Notes: a model not told the origin generated them from the letters alone. A stretch of DNA of 64,000 bases from Bog-756 sp963835465 (GCA_963835465.1 CAWIFR010000006.1:62001-126000), one strand, 5' to 3'; positions 45,088 to 55,203 are shown, counted from the stretch's first letter. Program-made: numbers and translations.

Positions 45088-46665
45088 TCAGGGGGCGAGT
45101 GTCGGACCGACGGCGGCGGCCACCGCGGCCAGCTCCTCGCCGCGGGGACCGTCCACCCGGTGTTCGAGCCCGGCGGCGCCCGGCCAGGGTCCCAGGATCT
45201 GGGTGGGGCGGCGATCGGGATCCCAGGTCGGCCAGCCCTCCGGGGTGCCGGTCCGGGCGAACGAGCTCCACGCCCGCCGCATGGCCCCGGACAGGGCCAG
45301 GGCGTCTGCTCCCCCGCCCGAGAACCCCTGGATGAGCGGGTTGCGCACGGTGCCGAAGACGAAGGGGATCTCGAGGGCGTGACACGAGCCCAGATAACCA
45401 TCCAGCATGGGTGACGCCCAGGTGAACAGGTAGGCGAAGGTTCCCACCCCGGGGCGGGCGGCGGCCCGGTGGGCGTCGGCCAGGCGGGTCGAGGGGAGCC
45501 GGAAGATGTACTCGGTGGCGATGGCCACCCACAGGTCGCGTGGGGTGGTCGGCTCACCCCTCGACCGGCGGGCCTCGGTGACGGTGGTCACGATGGCGTC
45601 CTGGGCGGCGGGGTCGGTGGTCAGCCGGCGCATCCAGTGGCGCAGGCCATCGAGGTCGAGCGTGGCCAGCGCCGGGTCCCCCAGGGTGAAGAAGGCCATC
45701 TCGTCCCGGGTGGTCCCGATGAGCAGGGGCACCTCGGCGGCCGAGCCGGTGGCCACGGCCACCTCGGGCGCCACGGACAGCACCCCGCCGTCGACCACCG
45801 GCATCAGCAGCAGGCCGCTGTCAGAGCGCCGCCCGCCGCGCTGGTCGAACTCGACCACCGCCCGGACCAGGTCGGCCGTCGGGACCCGTTCGAGGGCCTG
45901 GCGGGTCATGGGCACCCCGAGGTGGTCGGCCAGCTGCTCGGCGGTGGAGGCGGCCTCGTCGGGGGTGTGGGCATAGGGGCCGCCACTCTCGATCACGGCC
46001 CGATGGAAGAGACCCCGGGCCGATGGCGCGGCCAAGAGGGCGGCCACGCTCATGGCCCCGGCCGACTCGCCGAACACCGTGACGTTGCCCGGGTCGCCAC
46101 CGAACTCGGCGATGTGGTCCCGCACCCACGAGAGGGCGGCCACCTGGTCGGCCAGACCCCAGTTCCCGAAACCGGACCAGGCCTCGTCCTCCAGCCAGGT
46201 CTGGTCCGGCTCGGCCAGGGCCGGATGGGCCAGGAAGCCCAGCAGGCCGAGCCGGTAGTTGATGGTGACCACCACCACGTCCCCGTCCCGGGCCAGCGTG
46301 CCCCCCCGATACAGGCCGCCGGACCCCGAGCCCCAGACGAACGAGCCCCCGTGGATCCACACCATCACCGGGCGCCGGTCGGCGTCGAGCCCGGGGGTCC
46401 AGATGTTGAGGCTGAGGCAGTCCTCGGACTGCGGCTCGGGCCTCCCGCCCAGGGAGGCGTCGATCAGGCTGGGGTTCTGGGGAGCGATGGGCCCGAACCG
46501 GTCAGCCGGCCGGACTCCGGTCCAGGGCTCGGGCGGAGCGGGGGGACGGAACCGGGCCGGGCCCGCCGGTGAGGCGGCGTAGGGGATTCCCGAGAACGAC
46601 CAGTGGTCGTGGCGGTGGACGCCCCGTACCCGACCGCTCCGGACCTCGACGACTCCCTCCACCAT
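45088..46665 (-). CDS. Type-B carboxylesterase/lipase
   Basis: A 525-residue carboxylesterase of the cholinesterase-like family. The oxyanion segment is MVWIHGGSFVWGSGSGG, the nucleophile elbow VTVFGESAGAMSVAALL (Ser in GESAG) near residue 200, the acid region FRLPSTRLADAHR, and the His in YLGSCHALEIPFVFG near residue 415. EDCLSLNIWTPG and the ending WPTWDP are standard. No signal peptide, so cytoplasmic. Convergent with the VOC gene. Confidence 0.93.
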   Translation of the reverse strand: MVEGVVEVRSGRVRGVHRHDHWSFSGIPYAASPAGPARFRPPAPPEPWTGVRPADRFGPIAPQNPSLIDASLGGRPEPQSEDCLSLNIWTPGLDADRRPVMVWIHGGSFVWGSGSGGLYRGGTLARDGDVVVVTINYRLGLLGFLAHPALAEPDQTWLEDEAWSGFGNWGLADQVAALSWVRDHIAEFGGDPGNVTVFGESAGAMSVAALLAAPSARGLFHRAVIESGGPYAHTPDEAASTAEQLADHLGVPMTRQALERVPTADLVRAVVEFDQRGGRRSDSGLLLMPVVDGGVLSVAPEVAVATGSAAEVPLLIGTTRDEMAFFTLGDPALATLDLDGLRHWMRRLTTDPAAQDAIVTTVTEARRSRGEPTTPRDLWVAIATEYIFRLPSTRLADAHRAAARPGVGTFAYLFTWASPMLDGYLGSCHALEIPFVFGTVRNPLIQGFSGGGADALALSGAMRRAWSSFARTGTPEGWPTWDPDRRPTQILGPWPGAAGLEHRVDGPRGEELAAVAAAVGPTLAP

Positions 46666-46902
46666 TCAGGCCTCCAGTTCCACGTCCCAGGTGCCGATAC
46701 AACCAGCAACTTACCGAGTTGGGTCCGGCGGTAGTCATCGCCGGGAGGAAAGCAGCCGGGCACGAGGCCCGGTGGCCATGCCAATGGAGCGTAGGTGATG
46801 GGGCAGGAGTCGAAGAGCAGACGACGACAGGACCGCCAGCACCGAGGCGACCCCCGCCGATTCGCCACAGGCGTGGCCCATAGGTTGCGAGGAGTGTCCG
46901 TA

Positions 46903-48288
46903 GTGCATCAGGGGCAGTCGGTGGTCCAGCCGGGGACGCAGTGGCGTCGTCGCTCCCGGGCCGCCTCCACAGTGCGAAGCAGCATCACGGGACTCACCCT
47001 GGTGGTGAGCGCCCTGGCCGCACTGGCCTTCGGTCCCGCTACCGGGATCGCCGCAGCCGCGCCGGCCGGCAGCTCGACCACGTCGACCACGACGTCGACC
47101 AGCACCACCGCGTCGGGGCCGTCCTCCATCGACGCCGCCGAGGCCCAGGTGGCCGCTCTGTCAGCCCAGATCTCCCAGCAGCAGGCGGTACTGGACCAGG
47201 CCGACGAGGAGTACAACCAGGCTCAGGTGGTGCTCACCGCCACCCAGACCTCGCTGCACGCCACCACGGCCAAGATCGACGCGGCCAAGGCCCGCCTGAC
47301 CGTCGAGCGGGCCCATCTCCGGGACGACGCCGTCCAGGCTTACATGGACAACACCTCGTCCGGTTCGGTGTCGTCCCTCTTCGCCGCGCCGTCCAGCGCC
47401 ACCCAGACCCGGGACTACTACCAGCAGCTCAGCTCCTCCAAGGTGGCCGCCGACGTCTCCCAGATCCAGGCCGGGCAGAAGCAGTTGACCTCGGTCCAGG
47501 CCAAGCTGCTGGCCGAGCAGCAGGCCCAGACGGCACAACTGGCCCAGGTCAACTCGGCCCGGCAGAGTGCCGAGGCGATCAACGCCCAGTCCGAGGCCAC
47601 CCTGGCCCAGGTCAAGGGCAGCCTGGCCGCCCAGATCACCCAGCAGGCCGCGGCCCAGGCCAAGGCGGCGGCCCAGACGGCGGCCACGGCCAACTCCCCG
47701 GCAGCGGCCCAGGCCGCAGCAGCCCAGGCCGCCCAGGCCGCCCAGGTGGCCACCACCGTCGGTGCCGGTAGCGCGGCGGCGGTCAACGCCACGACCGCCG
47801 CCAACCAGGCCACCAACGCCGCCGCCGGGACCACGGCGGCCTCCAGCGGGGCCCCGGCCGGTGCCGGAGCCATCACGGTCTCCAGCAGCGGGAGCGCCCA
47901 GGCCGGCGGGCTCGCCGCCGTGCACGGGGCCATGAAGTACCTGGGGGTGCCCTACGTGTGGGCGGGAGCCAGCAGCGCCGGACTCGACTGCTCGGGCCTC
48001 ACCATGGTGGCCTGGCGCCAGGCCGGCGTGTACATGGACCACTCGGCGGCCGACCAGTACAACATGTTCCCCCACGTGCCCTTGAACGCCCTCCAACCCG
48101 GGGACCTGATCTTCTACGACCTCGACGGGAGCGGCATCGACCACGTGGTCATGTACGTGGGGCCCTACCTCGACGGACGGGCCACGCCCTACGGGAGCGG
48201 GACCATCATCCAGGCCGCCCACACCGGTACCTTCGTGAGCTTCAACCCCATCTGGTACCAGGGCCTCGTGGGGGCCGCCCGACCCTGA
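46903..48288 (+). CDS. Secreted NlpC/P60 peptidoglycan hydrolase with coiled coil
   Basis: A 461-residue RipA-like enzyme. A signal peptide (SSITGLTLVVSALAALAF) is followed by a long Ala/Gln-rich coiled coil at ~65-310, and the NlpC/P60 domain at ~345-461 with the Cys in SSAGLDCSGLTMVAW, the His in GSGIDHVVMYVG and a third residue in IIQAAHTGTFV. It cuts peptide stems in the wall at cell separation. The GTG at 46903 is chosen because GAGGAG lies 8 nt upstream; a ~237-bp leader precedes it with no clear riboswitch. Confidence 0.92.
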   Translation: MHQGQSVVQPGTQWRRRSRAASTVRSSITGLTLVVSALAALAFGPATGIAAAAPAGSSTTSTTTSTSTTASGPSSIDAAEAQVAALSAQISQQQAVLDQADEEYNQAQVVLTATQTSLHATTAKIDAAKARLTVERAHLRDDAVQAYMDNTSSGSVSSLFAAPSSATQTRDYYQQLSSSKVAADVSQIQAGQKQLTSVQAKLLAEQQAQTAQLAQVNSARQSAEAINAQSEATLAQVKGSLAAQITQQAAAQAKAAAQTAATANSPAAAQAAAAQAAQAAQVATTVGAGSAAAVNATTAANQATNAAAGTTAASSGAPAGAGAITVSSSGSAQAGGLAAVHGAMKYLGVPYVWAGASSAGLDCSGLTMVAWRQAGVYMDHSAADQYNMFPHVPLNALQPGDLIFYDLDGSGIDHVVMYVGPYLDGRATPYGSGTIIQAAHTGTFVSFNPIWYQGLVGAARP

Positions 48289-48394
48289 CGGGCGGCCCGG
48301 TCATCCCGCGGACGGTGCCACGGGTCGGCGAGTCGGTCAGAGGACGCCCTGCCTACCGGTGCCGTCGACGGCCGCGTAGGGTCGGGGCCTTCCC

Positions 48395-49447
48395 ATGACA
48401 CCCCGGCTCACCATTCTCGTCCCCGCTTTCAACGAGGCTCCCCGGCTCCCAGCCGGCATGGAGCGCTTCGCCGCCGCGGTGGCCGAGGGCGCGATCGATG
48501 TGGAGGACACCGAGGTGATGGTCATCGACGACGGCAGCACCGACGGGACGGGTGAGACGGCCCGGCGGCTGCTGGCCCCCCTCCCCCACCACCGGGTCGT
48601 GACCTTGGCCGCCAACGGCGGCAAAGGGGCCGCCGTGCGCACCGGCGTGGCCCGGACCCGGACCCCCTTCGTCGCCTACATGGATGCCGACATGGCCATC
48701 GACCCCCGGGCCGTGCCGTCGCTCCTCGACGCCCTGGCCACCAGCGACACGGTCATCGGCTCACGGGCACTGGTCGACTCCATGGTGGACGGAACCTACG
48801 CCGTCCGGGCGGCGATGGGCCGACTGTTCAACCGCCTGGTGACGAGCGGCACCGGGCTCGGGCTGCAGGACACCCAGTGCGGCTTCAAGGCGTTCCGGAC
48901 GCCGGCGGCCCGGCTCCTGTTCCACCTGGTGCCGATCGACCGGTTCGCCTTCGACGTGGAGTTGCTGTCCCGGGCCCGCCGCCTGGGCCTAGGCGTCACC
49001 GAGATCCCGGTGCAGTGGAAGAACGTCCCCGGCAGCACCATCCACCCCCTGCACGACTCGGTGACCATGCTGAGTGACGTCTACCGCTCCCGCTTCGGTC
49101 TGCTGCCCACCCCCCCGGTCCCGGGCGTCGTCGTGCAGCGGGGATGGCAGGGCGGGGGGCCCAGCCCCGCGCCGGGATCGCTCTCCGCCGCCCGCGTCGC
49201 CGAGGTGGTGGCCGACACCCTCGGGGACTTCCCGGTGCCGCTGGTCGACGACGGTGCCTCGGTGATCACGCTCCTGCCCCTGGTCGAGCCGTCCGACGTG
49301 GCCACGGTGTTCTCCGCCCTGCGGGCCGAGTTCGACGGCTGGAGGGTGTCACGCCGGAGGTTCAGCGTGGCCGATCTGGCCGCCCTCGGCCCGTTGGCGG
49401 GTCGGCTGGAGCCCCAGGCTCGGTCGGTCGGGCCGACCGAGCCGTGA
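48395..49447 (+). CDS. Family-2 glycosyltransferase (DPM1/Alg5-type)
   Basis: A 350-residue GT2 enzyme: LTILVPAFNEAPRLPAGM, VMVIDDGSTDGTGETARRLL, NGGKGAAVRTGVARTRTPFVAYMDADMAI with the DxD (DAD), and DTQCGFKAFRTPAARLLF plus WKNVPGSTIHPLHDSV. This is the pattern of enzymes that move mannose or glucose to polyprenyl phosphate. A ~100-residue C-terminal extension (PVPLVDDGASVITLLPLVEP) is not part of the catalytic fold. No transmembrane segment. The ATG has no strong ribosome site. Confidence 0.88.
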   Translation: MTPRLTILVPAFNEAPRLPAGMERFAAAVAEGAIDVEDTEVMVIDDGSTDGTGETARRLLAPLPHHRVVTLAANGGKGAAVRTGVARTRTPFVAYMDADMAIDPRAVPSLLDALATSDTVIGSRALVDSMVDGTYAVRAAMGRLFNRLVTSGTGLGLQDTQCGFKAFRTPAARLLFHLVPIDRFAFDVELLSRARRLGLGVTEIPVQWKNVPGSTIHPLHDSVTMLSDVYRSRFGLLPTPPVPGVVVQRGWQGGGPSPAPGSLSAARVAEVVADTLGDFPVPLVDDGASVITLLPLVEPSDVATVFSALRAEFDGWRVSRRRFSVADLAALGPLAGRLEPQARSVGPTEP

Positions 49448-49544
49448 CCACGGGACTGATCCTCCCACCCCGAGGACTGGCACCCCGGTCGGCACGCGGG
49501 CAGCGTCGAGGCGCCCGGAACCGATCACCCCGGGGACGGATACG

Positions 49545-50606
49545 ATGGGGCGGGTGAGCGTAGATCCAGCGGGCTCCGCTCGGAAGCCTCCCCGATCTGA
49601 GCACCCCTTCGCCGAGCACCCCCTTACTGTCCCCAGGGTCGACGCCGCCGAGGACGACCATCTCGACGAGGGCGACGACGAAGGAACGGCCCCCGGGGCC
49701 GTCCCCGCCGACCACACGACGATGGCGGTGGGCCAGCGACGGGACATCCTCGGCGAGCAGGCCTCCCTGTCCATTCTCCCGGTGGCCCGGCCGGAACCCG
49801 AACGGTCCGGCCCACCCGACCCACGGCGCTCGGACGTCGACGAGTGGGGACGGTCCGAGCACATGCGCTCCATCGTCCGGCGGCTCTACAACCCCATGTA
49901 CAAGTACTGGTTCCGGGTGGAGTGGGAAGGCCTGGAGAAGATCCCCCACCACGGTGGCGCCCTGCTCATCGCCAACCACGCCGGCGCCATCCCCTCGGAC
50001 GCCCCAGCCATCATGCACGGCATCGAAGAGGAGTTGGGTCGACCCGTCTACGGACTGGCCGACTACTTCTTCCGCACCCTCCCGGTCGTCGGCACCATGT
50101 GGTCCCGCACCGGCGGCGTGCCCGCCCACCCCGACAACGCCTATCGCATCCTCCACGACCAGCAGCAACTGGCCCTGGTCTTCCCCGAGGGGACCAAGGC
50201 CACCTCGAAGACCTACACCGACCGCTATCGGCTCCGCCGCTTCGGACGGGGCGGGTTCGTGGAGATCGCCATGCGGGCCGGGGTGCCCATCATCCCCATC
50301 GCCGTGGTCGGGGCCGAGGAGTCGATGCCCATCCTCTTCCGGATCCCCAGCGTGGCCAAACTGCTGAACCTTCCCTACTTCCCGGTGACGGCCAACGCCC
50401 TCATGATGGGCCCGATCGGCTACGTGACCTACTTCCCGGCCAAGTTCAAGTTGCGGGTCCTCGATCCGGTGACCTTCGACGTGGAGCCGGGCCAGGACCG
50501 CTACTCCCGTAGCCGGGTGATGGACGAGGCCGAGGCCATCCGGGCCCGGATGCAGGACGCCCTCCACGACATGCTGCGGGAGCGCCGCAGCGTCTGGTTC
50601 GGCTGA
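49545..50606 (+). CDS. PlsC-type lysophospholipid acyltransferase
   Basis: A 353-residue protein. An acidic, disordered ~100-residue N-terminus (DDHLDEGDDEGTAPGAV) precedes a PlsC domain with the catalytic NHAGAIPSD (NHx5D form) near residue 145 and FPEGTKATSK near 215. It sits 4 nt before an epimerase gene. The same acyltransferase-epimerase pair occurs in mycobacteria (Rv0502-Rv0501) as I recall, suggesting a shared lipid or glycolipid function. Confidence 0.9.
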   Translation: MGRVSVDPAGSARKPPRSEHPFAEHPLTVPRVDAAEDDHLDEGDDEGTAPGAVPADHTTMAVGQRRDILGEQASLSILPVARPEPERSGPPDPRRSDVDEWGRSEHMRSIVRRLYNPMYKYWFRVEWEGLEKIPHHGGALLIANHAGAIPSDAPAIMHGIEEELGRPVYGLADYFFRTLPVVGTMWSRTGGVPAHPDNAYRILHDQQQLALVFPEGTKATSKTYTDRYRLRRFGRGGFVEIAMRAGVPIIPIAVVGAEESMPILFRIPSVAKLLNLPYFPVTANALMMGPIGYVTYFPAKFKLRVLDPVTFDVEPGQDRYSRSRVMDEAEAIRARMQDALHDMLRERRSVWFG

Positions 50607-50610
50607 TCCG

Positions 50611-51657
50611 ATGGGCCGACGGGTACTCATCACGGGGCTGGACACCTTCTGGGGTGGACGGATGGCCCAGGCCCTGGAGAACGAGCCCGAGGTGGAGATG
50701 ATCCTGGGCCTGGGGGCCAACGAGCCCCGGGTACCCCTCGAGCGCACCGAGTTCGTGCGCTCCGACCAGAAGTACTCCATCCTCAACCGGATCGTGCGGG
50801 CCACCCAGGTGGACACCATCGTGCACACCTTCTTGGAGACCAACTCGGTACAGGTGTCCAGTCGGGTGCTCCACGAGATCAATGTCATCGGCACGCTGAA
50901 CCTGCTCGCCGCGGCGGGCACGGCCGGCTCCTCGGTCCGCCAGGTGGTGGTGAAGTCCTCCACCCACATCTACGGGGCAGCCGAGACCGACCCGACCTGG
51001 TTCCGCGAGGAGGACAGCCGCACCAGTCCCGTGCGGACCCGGCTGGAACGCTCGCTCCTGGAGGTCGAGGCCCTGGTCCGCGACTTCGCCGACGACAACC
51101 CCCACCTGGTGGTGTCGGTCCTGCGGTTCGCCAACGTGCTGGGCACCGACATCATCACCCCCATCAGCCACAATCTGCGCAAACGGCTGCTGCCGTCCAT
51201 CGCCGGCTTCGACCCCCTGGTCCAGTTCATCGAAGAGGACGACGTGGTCCGGGCCCTCGAGTACGTCACCGGCCATCAGATCCCGGGCGTATTCAACGTG
51301 GCCGGGGCGGGCAAGCTCCCCTGGAGTGAGGTGGCCTCCATCAGCGGGGCCTTCTTGCTTCCCCTCCCGCCGGTCAAGCCCCGGGCCTTCGTGGCCCCGT
51401 TGCGCCGGCTCGGGACCGTGCAGTTCCCCCCGGAGATGGAAGGCCTGGTTCGCTACGGACGGGGCGTCGACACCAGCCGCCTGATGGCCGAGGGCTTCGA
51501 GTACCGCTACACCAGTGCGGGGGCGGTCGAGAGCTTCGCCCGGGCCAACAACCTGCGGCGGGCCACCGGGACCGGCGAGCCCGAGTACCGCTACGAGCAG
51601 GACGTGGAGCAGTTCTTCCGGCATTCGCCGGCCGTCGTGCGCGGCATCGACGGCTAG
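50611..51657 (+). CDS. NAD-dependent epimerase/dehydratase-family protein
   Basis: A 348-residue extended SDR. The Rossmann loop is VLITGLDTFWGGRMAQAL (TGxxxFxG, variant), the central motif VVVKSSTHIYGAAE, and RTRLERSLLEVEALV takes the place of the classical YxxxK, so dehydrogenase chemistry is uncertain. FANVLGTDI and PGVFNVAGAGKLPWSEV complete the fold. It starts 4 nt after the acyltransferase stop. Resembles mycobacterial galE2-like (Rv0501) proteins. Confidence 0.88.
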   Translation: MGRRVLITGLDTFWGGRMAQALENEPEVEMILGLGANEPRVPLERTEFVRSDQKYSILNRIVRATQVDTIVHTFLETNSVQVSSRVLHEINVIGTLNLLAAAGTAGSSVRQVVVKSSTHIYGAAETDPTWFREEDSRTSPVRTRLERSLLEVEALVRDFADDNPHLVVSVLRFANVLGTDIITPISHNLRKRLLPSIAGFDPLVQFIEEDDVVRALEYVTGHQIPGVFNVAGAGKLPWSEVASISGAFLLPLPPVKPRAFVAPLRRLGTVQFPPEMEGLVRYGRGVDTSRLMAEGFEYRYTSAGAVESFARANNLRRATGTGEPEYRYEQDVEQFFRHSPAVVRGIDG

Positions 51658-51708
51658 GAGCCTCCGCACCGGCCCGGAGCGTCCCTCGACGGGGACCTCG
51701 TGGTTGCG

Positions 51709-52341
51709 TCAGCTGCGCTTCAGCCAGGTAGCCAGCAGCTCAGGACCCCGGACCACCCACTCCTCGGAGGTCATGGCGTAACGGACGTGGTCCTCCCACT
51801 CGCCGTTGATCTCCAGATAGCCCAGGGCCACGCCCTCGTTACGAATGGCGAGCTTCTCCACCACCCGGCGGCTGGCCAGGTTGCGGGGGATGATGGCCAC
51901 TTCGATCCGGTGGAGTCGCAGCGTCTCGAAGGCGAACTGGAGGACCACGACCACGGCCTCGGGGATGAGGCCGGCCCCGGCCATCTCCTCATCGATCCAG
52001 TAGCCGATGGAACCGTTCTGGAAGGGCCCCCGCTGGATGGAGGAGAGGGTGATCTCGCCACAGAAGCGCCCGTCGTAGAAGATCCCGAATCCGAAACCGC
52101 TGCCCAGCTGCCGTTCCCGCTCCCGCATCCCGCACCGGGCAGCGAAACTGGCTACGTCCTCGGGGGCAAAGGGGGCACCCTTTGAACGAGGCTCCCAGGG
52201 CACCAGCCAGTCGCGGCATCGGGCCCGGACGGCGTGCCAGGCCTCATAGTCACCCTCGACCAGGGTGGCCAGGCGGATTCGCCAACCAGGCAGCTCGAGG
52301 GATCGCACGGCTGGTGACCGCAGGCTCGGACTCTTGACCAT
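51709..52341 (-). CDS. RimJ/RimL-type GNAT acetyltransferase
   Basis: A 210-residue acetyltransferase: LPGWRIRLATLVEGDYEAWH, FGFGIFYDGRFCGEITLSS, GSIGYWIDEEMAGAGLIPEA (motif A region) and LHRIEVAIIPRNLASRRVVEKL with a closing GEWEDHVRYAMTSEEW. This is the RimJ family pattern, acetylating N-termini or small amines. ATG with a GGGGGAGG ribosome site. Points toward the epimerase (convergent). Confidence 0.9.
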   Translation of the reverse strand: MVKSPSLRSPAVRSLELPGWRIRLATLVEGDYEAWHAVRARCRDWLVPWEPRSKGAPFAPEDVASFAARCGMRERERQLGSGFGFGIFYDGRFCGEITLSSIQRGPFQNGSIGYWIDEEMAGAGLIPEAVVVVLQFAFETLRLHRIEVAIIPRNLASRRVVEKLAIRNEGVALGYLEINGEWEDHVRYAMTSEEWVVRGPELLATWLKRS

Positions 52342-52640
52342 CAGTGCGCCTCCCCCTCAACCCTTGACTGGGCCTTTGGCTCACGCTCGCGAAGGCACGC
52401 GGGCAGGGCGCACCGCCCGTTGTGCGAACTTTCGGAACGCGAAGGAATCACCCTGGAATCGTAGGCCACGGACCCCCCGTGCACGCCAACCGAATCGTAC
52501 GGGAGCTGGCACCCCAGCCCTCGATCGGTTGCCGACCAGGACGTCCCACCCCTCTGGATGGTAGAGCCCGCTGACGGACTCCCCACCTCGACCCTCCACC
52601 TCTATACTCGCTCCGCTAGCGGCAGGACGATCTTACTGTC
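52342..52640. other. Intergenic between divergent genes
   Basis: About 300 bp holding two divergent promoters by position. No clear -35/-10 pair, hairpin or gene seen. It marks the change to the less G+C-biased polysaccharide cluster. Confidence 0.4.
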
Positions 52641-55148
52641 GTGCGACGCCAGAAAGCGACAGTGGTGACCCCCTCCCTGGAACGGCCGGCTCGAGCGCCA
52701 CGCCTCCTTCACTCGCCCCATACCGCTCCCTTGCTGTTCGTTGCCGCCGCCGTACTGGCCGCCAATGGTGCGACGTTGCTCCATCTGGTCACTACCAACC
52801 CATTGGTTGTCAACGCCGCCCTCACCCCACCCACCGCGGGGTGGCTTCCCGGACTCCCCTACATCGATGGCAACGCCGGCTTTACTGCGCAGGCGCTAGG
52901 TCATCTGGCCGCTCTGGACTGGCTGCACGGTCACGTGCCCTGGTGGAACTCGTATGAAGGCGTGGGCACCCCACTGGCCGGGGAGATGCAGAGCGGTGCC
53001 TTCTTCCCGCCGACACTCTTGCTCGTGCTGCACAACGGTGTCCTGTGGCTCCAACTGACCACCGAACTGGTCAGTGGCTGGTCCACCTACTTCCTCGTAC
53101 GGCGACTGGGCGTCGGTCGCTCGTTTGCCACGGCAGCTGGAATCGCCTTTGGCCTCTGCGGAACGCTCGCTTGGCTGAACCACGCGCCGATCCGTCCGGT
53201 GGCGCTCCTCCCGCTCTGTCTCCTCGGCGTCGAACATGCCATCCAGGCGGCTCGGAACCGCCAGCGCGGTGGCTGGGAGCTCCTGGCTGTAGCGCTGGCC
53301 CTCTCGATCCTCGCTGGATTCCCCGAGACCACTCTGCTCGATGGCCTATTCGTGCTCTGGTGGACGCTCTTCCGGGTCGCCGAGTCCGGGCGTGACGCAT
53401 GGCGGGGTGCCATCGCCCGGGTGGTGGGTGGTGGCGCGGTGGGAATTGCCCTGTCCGCTCCCCTGCTGGTTGCCTTTGCCGACTATCTGCCGTATGGCTA
53501 CACCGCGGCGCACAGCGGTGCGATCGCCGACGCCGCACTGCCGTCCACGGGCCTCGCCCAACTGGTGCTTCCCTACTCCCTCGGTCCCATCTTCGGTTTT
53601 CGTCTCCCGACCGGCACCCTCGCCGACCCCATCACCGAGCTGTGGATGTCAGTCGGTGGGTTCCTGTCTGTAACCGTCATCGCCGCGGGATTAGTCGGAT
53701 TGCTCGGCACCCGGTTACGGATACTTCGGATCGGACTCGGGGCCTGGATCCTCGTCTGCCTGCTCCGTAGCTTCGGCTTCCCGCCGGTGGTCCATCTCAT
53801 GGCGGTGATCCCGGGGGTACGCCTCACCGCCTTCTACCGATATGCCGACCCATCCTGGGAGCTGGCCGCCGTGCTGCTGGCCGCCCTGGGTATGGACGAC
53901 ATCGCTCGCCTGGTCACCCGTCGACGGGTCCTCGTTGTGAGCGTCCTCGTCACCGTTGCCCTCATCATCTGGGCGGCCATCACGGCGTGGCCGCTGATGC
54001 ACCAGGCCGTGGAGCAGACCGGACGGTCGACCGGTCACCCCTCCGCCTACCCGGTGACCAGCGCTGCCCTCGCCCTGGGCTTGGTCCTGACGTTGCTACT
54101 CGGTGGCCTGTTGGCCGGACAGCAGTCCCGACGTCGGATCCGGACAACCTCAGAATCGGAGTCTCTCCCCAGATCAGAGGGACGTCGGCGACGCGGCCGC
54201 CTCGTGATGGCCGGAGTCGTCGCCGGCGAATCGGTTCTACTGCTGGGCTTCACGCTGCTCTCGGCCCCGACCCCAACCGCGTTGCAGCTGGGATCCGTCC
54301 ATTGGCTCCAGGCTCATCTCGGTGGTTACCGATTTGTCACGTTGGGACCGATCACCCCCAACTACGGGTCGTATTTCGGGATAGCCGAAGTGAACATCAA
54401 CGACATCCCCGTACCCAAGACCTTCAACCGTGAGATCGCCACTCGGCTCGACCCCAACGCCCTTCCAGCCGTCTTCTCCGGGGGTGGCCGGATCAACCCC
54501 GCGGGACCGACTCCTGCGCAGGAACTGGCCTCCCACCTCCCGAACTACGAGGCGATCGGAGTGCGCTACGTGGTGGAATCGGCCACCGGTCGAGACGTCC
54601 AGGGTCAGGCGTTTCCGCAACCAGGCACACCGGCATGGCCCCTTGGTCCCCGGCTGGTCTACCGAGACACCTTCTCGGAGATCTGGCAGCTGCCTTCGGC
54701 GGAGCCGGTCTTCGCGCTGCGGGTCGCCAGCGAACCTTCCGGACGAGCGCGCCTGCCCTCCGGCTGTTCGGTACGATCATCGGACTGGGATCGGGCGGTT
54801 GTCCGATGCGATCGACCAACCACCCTCGTCCGACGAGTCCAGTACCTTCCTGGATGGAAGGCCACCTACGGGGACCAGCGACTCGCCGTCCAACAGTACG
54901 GGGCAGACCCATCGGGCCTCTTTCAATCGGTTCAGGTCCCTGCCGGAACCGCAGTACTCCGCTTCACCTACCTGCCTCCGCATGAAGGCTGGGCCGGGAT
55001 CCTCGCCGGAACTGGACTCTTTGCATTGGCCTTCTCGTCGGTCGCGGCCGCAGCTCGCCGAAGGCGGCGACGGTCGCCAGTGCCTCGTCAAAGGCAGATT
55101 GATCGCTATCAGGCCGCCGTAATGGGATCACACCAGCGGTCGCGGTGA
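52641..55148 (+). CDS. YfhO-like polytopic membrane protein, intact
   Basis: An 835-residue protein with ~12 transmembrane helices, the last near 800. The YfhO opening loop reads HVPWWNSYEGVGTPLAGEMQSGAFFPPTLLLVL, seen in parts: WWNSYEGVGTPLAGEMQSG. A periplasmic part at ~540-790 has ITPNYGSYFGIAEVNINDIP and a C-terminal FLPGW-like ending YLPGWKATYGDQRL. It is the paralogue of the interrupted gene at 21334-23732 (WNPYNLLGTPL, WHATIDGRPL) and probably adds or moves sugars on lipid-linked glycans. The GTG start is the first of several possible. First gene of the polysaccharide cluster. Confidence 0.82.
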   Translation: MRRQKATVVTPSLERPARAPRLLHSPHTAPLLFVAAAVLAANGATLLHLVTTNPLVVNAALTPPTAGWLPGLPYIDGNAGFTAQALGHLAALDWLHGHVPWWNSYEGVGTPLAGEMQSGAFFPPTLLLVLHNGVLWLQLTTELVSGWSTYFLVRRLGVGRSFATAAGIAFGLCGTLAWLNHAPIRPVALLPLCLLGVEHAIQAARNRQRGGWELLAVALALSILAGFPETTLLDGLFVLWWTLFRVAESGRDAWRGAIARVVGGGAVGIALSAPLLVAFADYLPYGYTAAHSGAIADAALPSTGLAQLVLPYSLGPIFGFRLPTGTLADPITELWMSVGGFLSVTVIAAGLVGLLGTRLRILRIGLGAWILVCLLRSFGFPPVVHLMAVIPGVRLTAFYRYADPSWELAAVLLAALGMDDIARLVTRRRVLVVSVLVTVALIIWAAITAWPLMHQAVEQTGRSTGHPSAYPVTSAALALGLVLTLLLGGLLAGQQSRRRIRTTSESESLPRSEGRRRRGRLVMAGVVAGESVLLLGFTLLSAPTPTALQLGSVHWLQAHLGGYRFVTLGPITPNYGSYFGIAEVNINDIPVPKTFNREIATRLDPNALPAVFSGGGRINPAGPTPAQELASHLPNYEAIGVRYVVESATGRDVQGQAFPQPGTPAWPLGPRLVYRDTFSEIWQLPSAEPVFALRVASEPSGRARLPSGCSVRSSDWDRAVVRCDRPTTLVRRVQYLPGWKATYGDQRLAVQQYGADPSGLFQSVQVPAGTAVLRFTYLPPHEGWAGILAGTGLFALAFSSVAAAARRRRRRSPVPRQRQIDRYQAAVMGSHQRSR

Positions 55149-55203
55149 ACGACAGGACCGGCTACTGGAGCATCTCGGTTCTCAGTTGGAGACCCGAAGT
55201 CGA

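Noticed and set aside
46666..46902. The leader of the NlpC/P60 gene as a possible c-di-AMP riboswitch
   Set aside because: Such riboswitches often precede wall hydrolases in Actinobacteria, so I looked for the conserved core, but could not match it with confidence.
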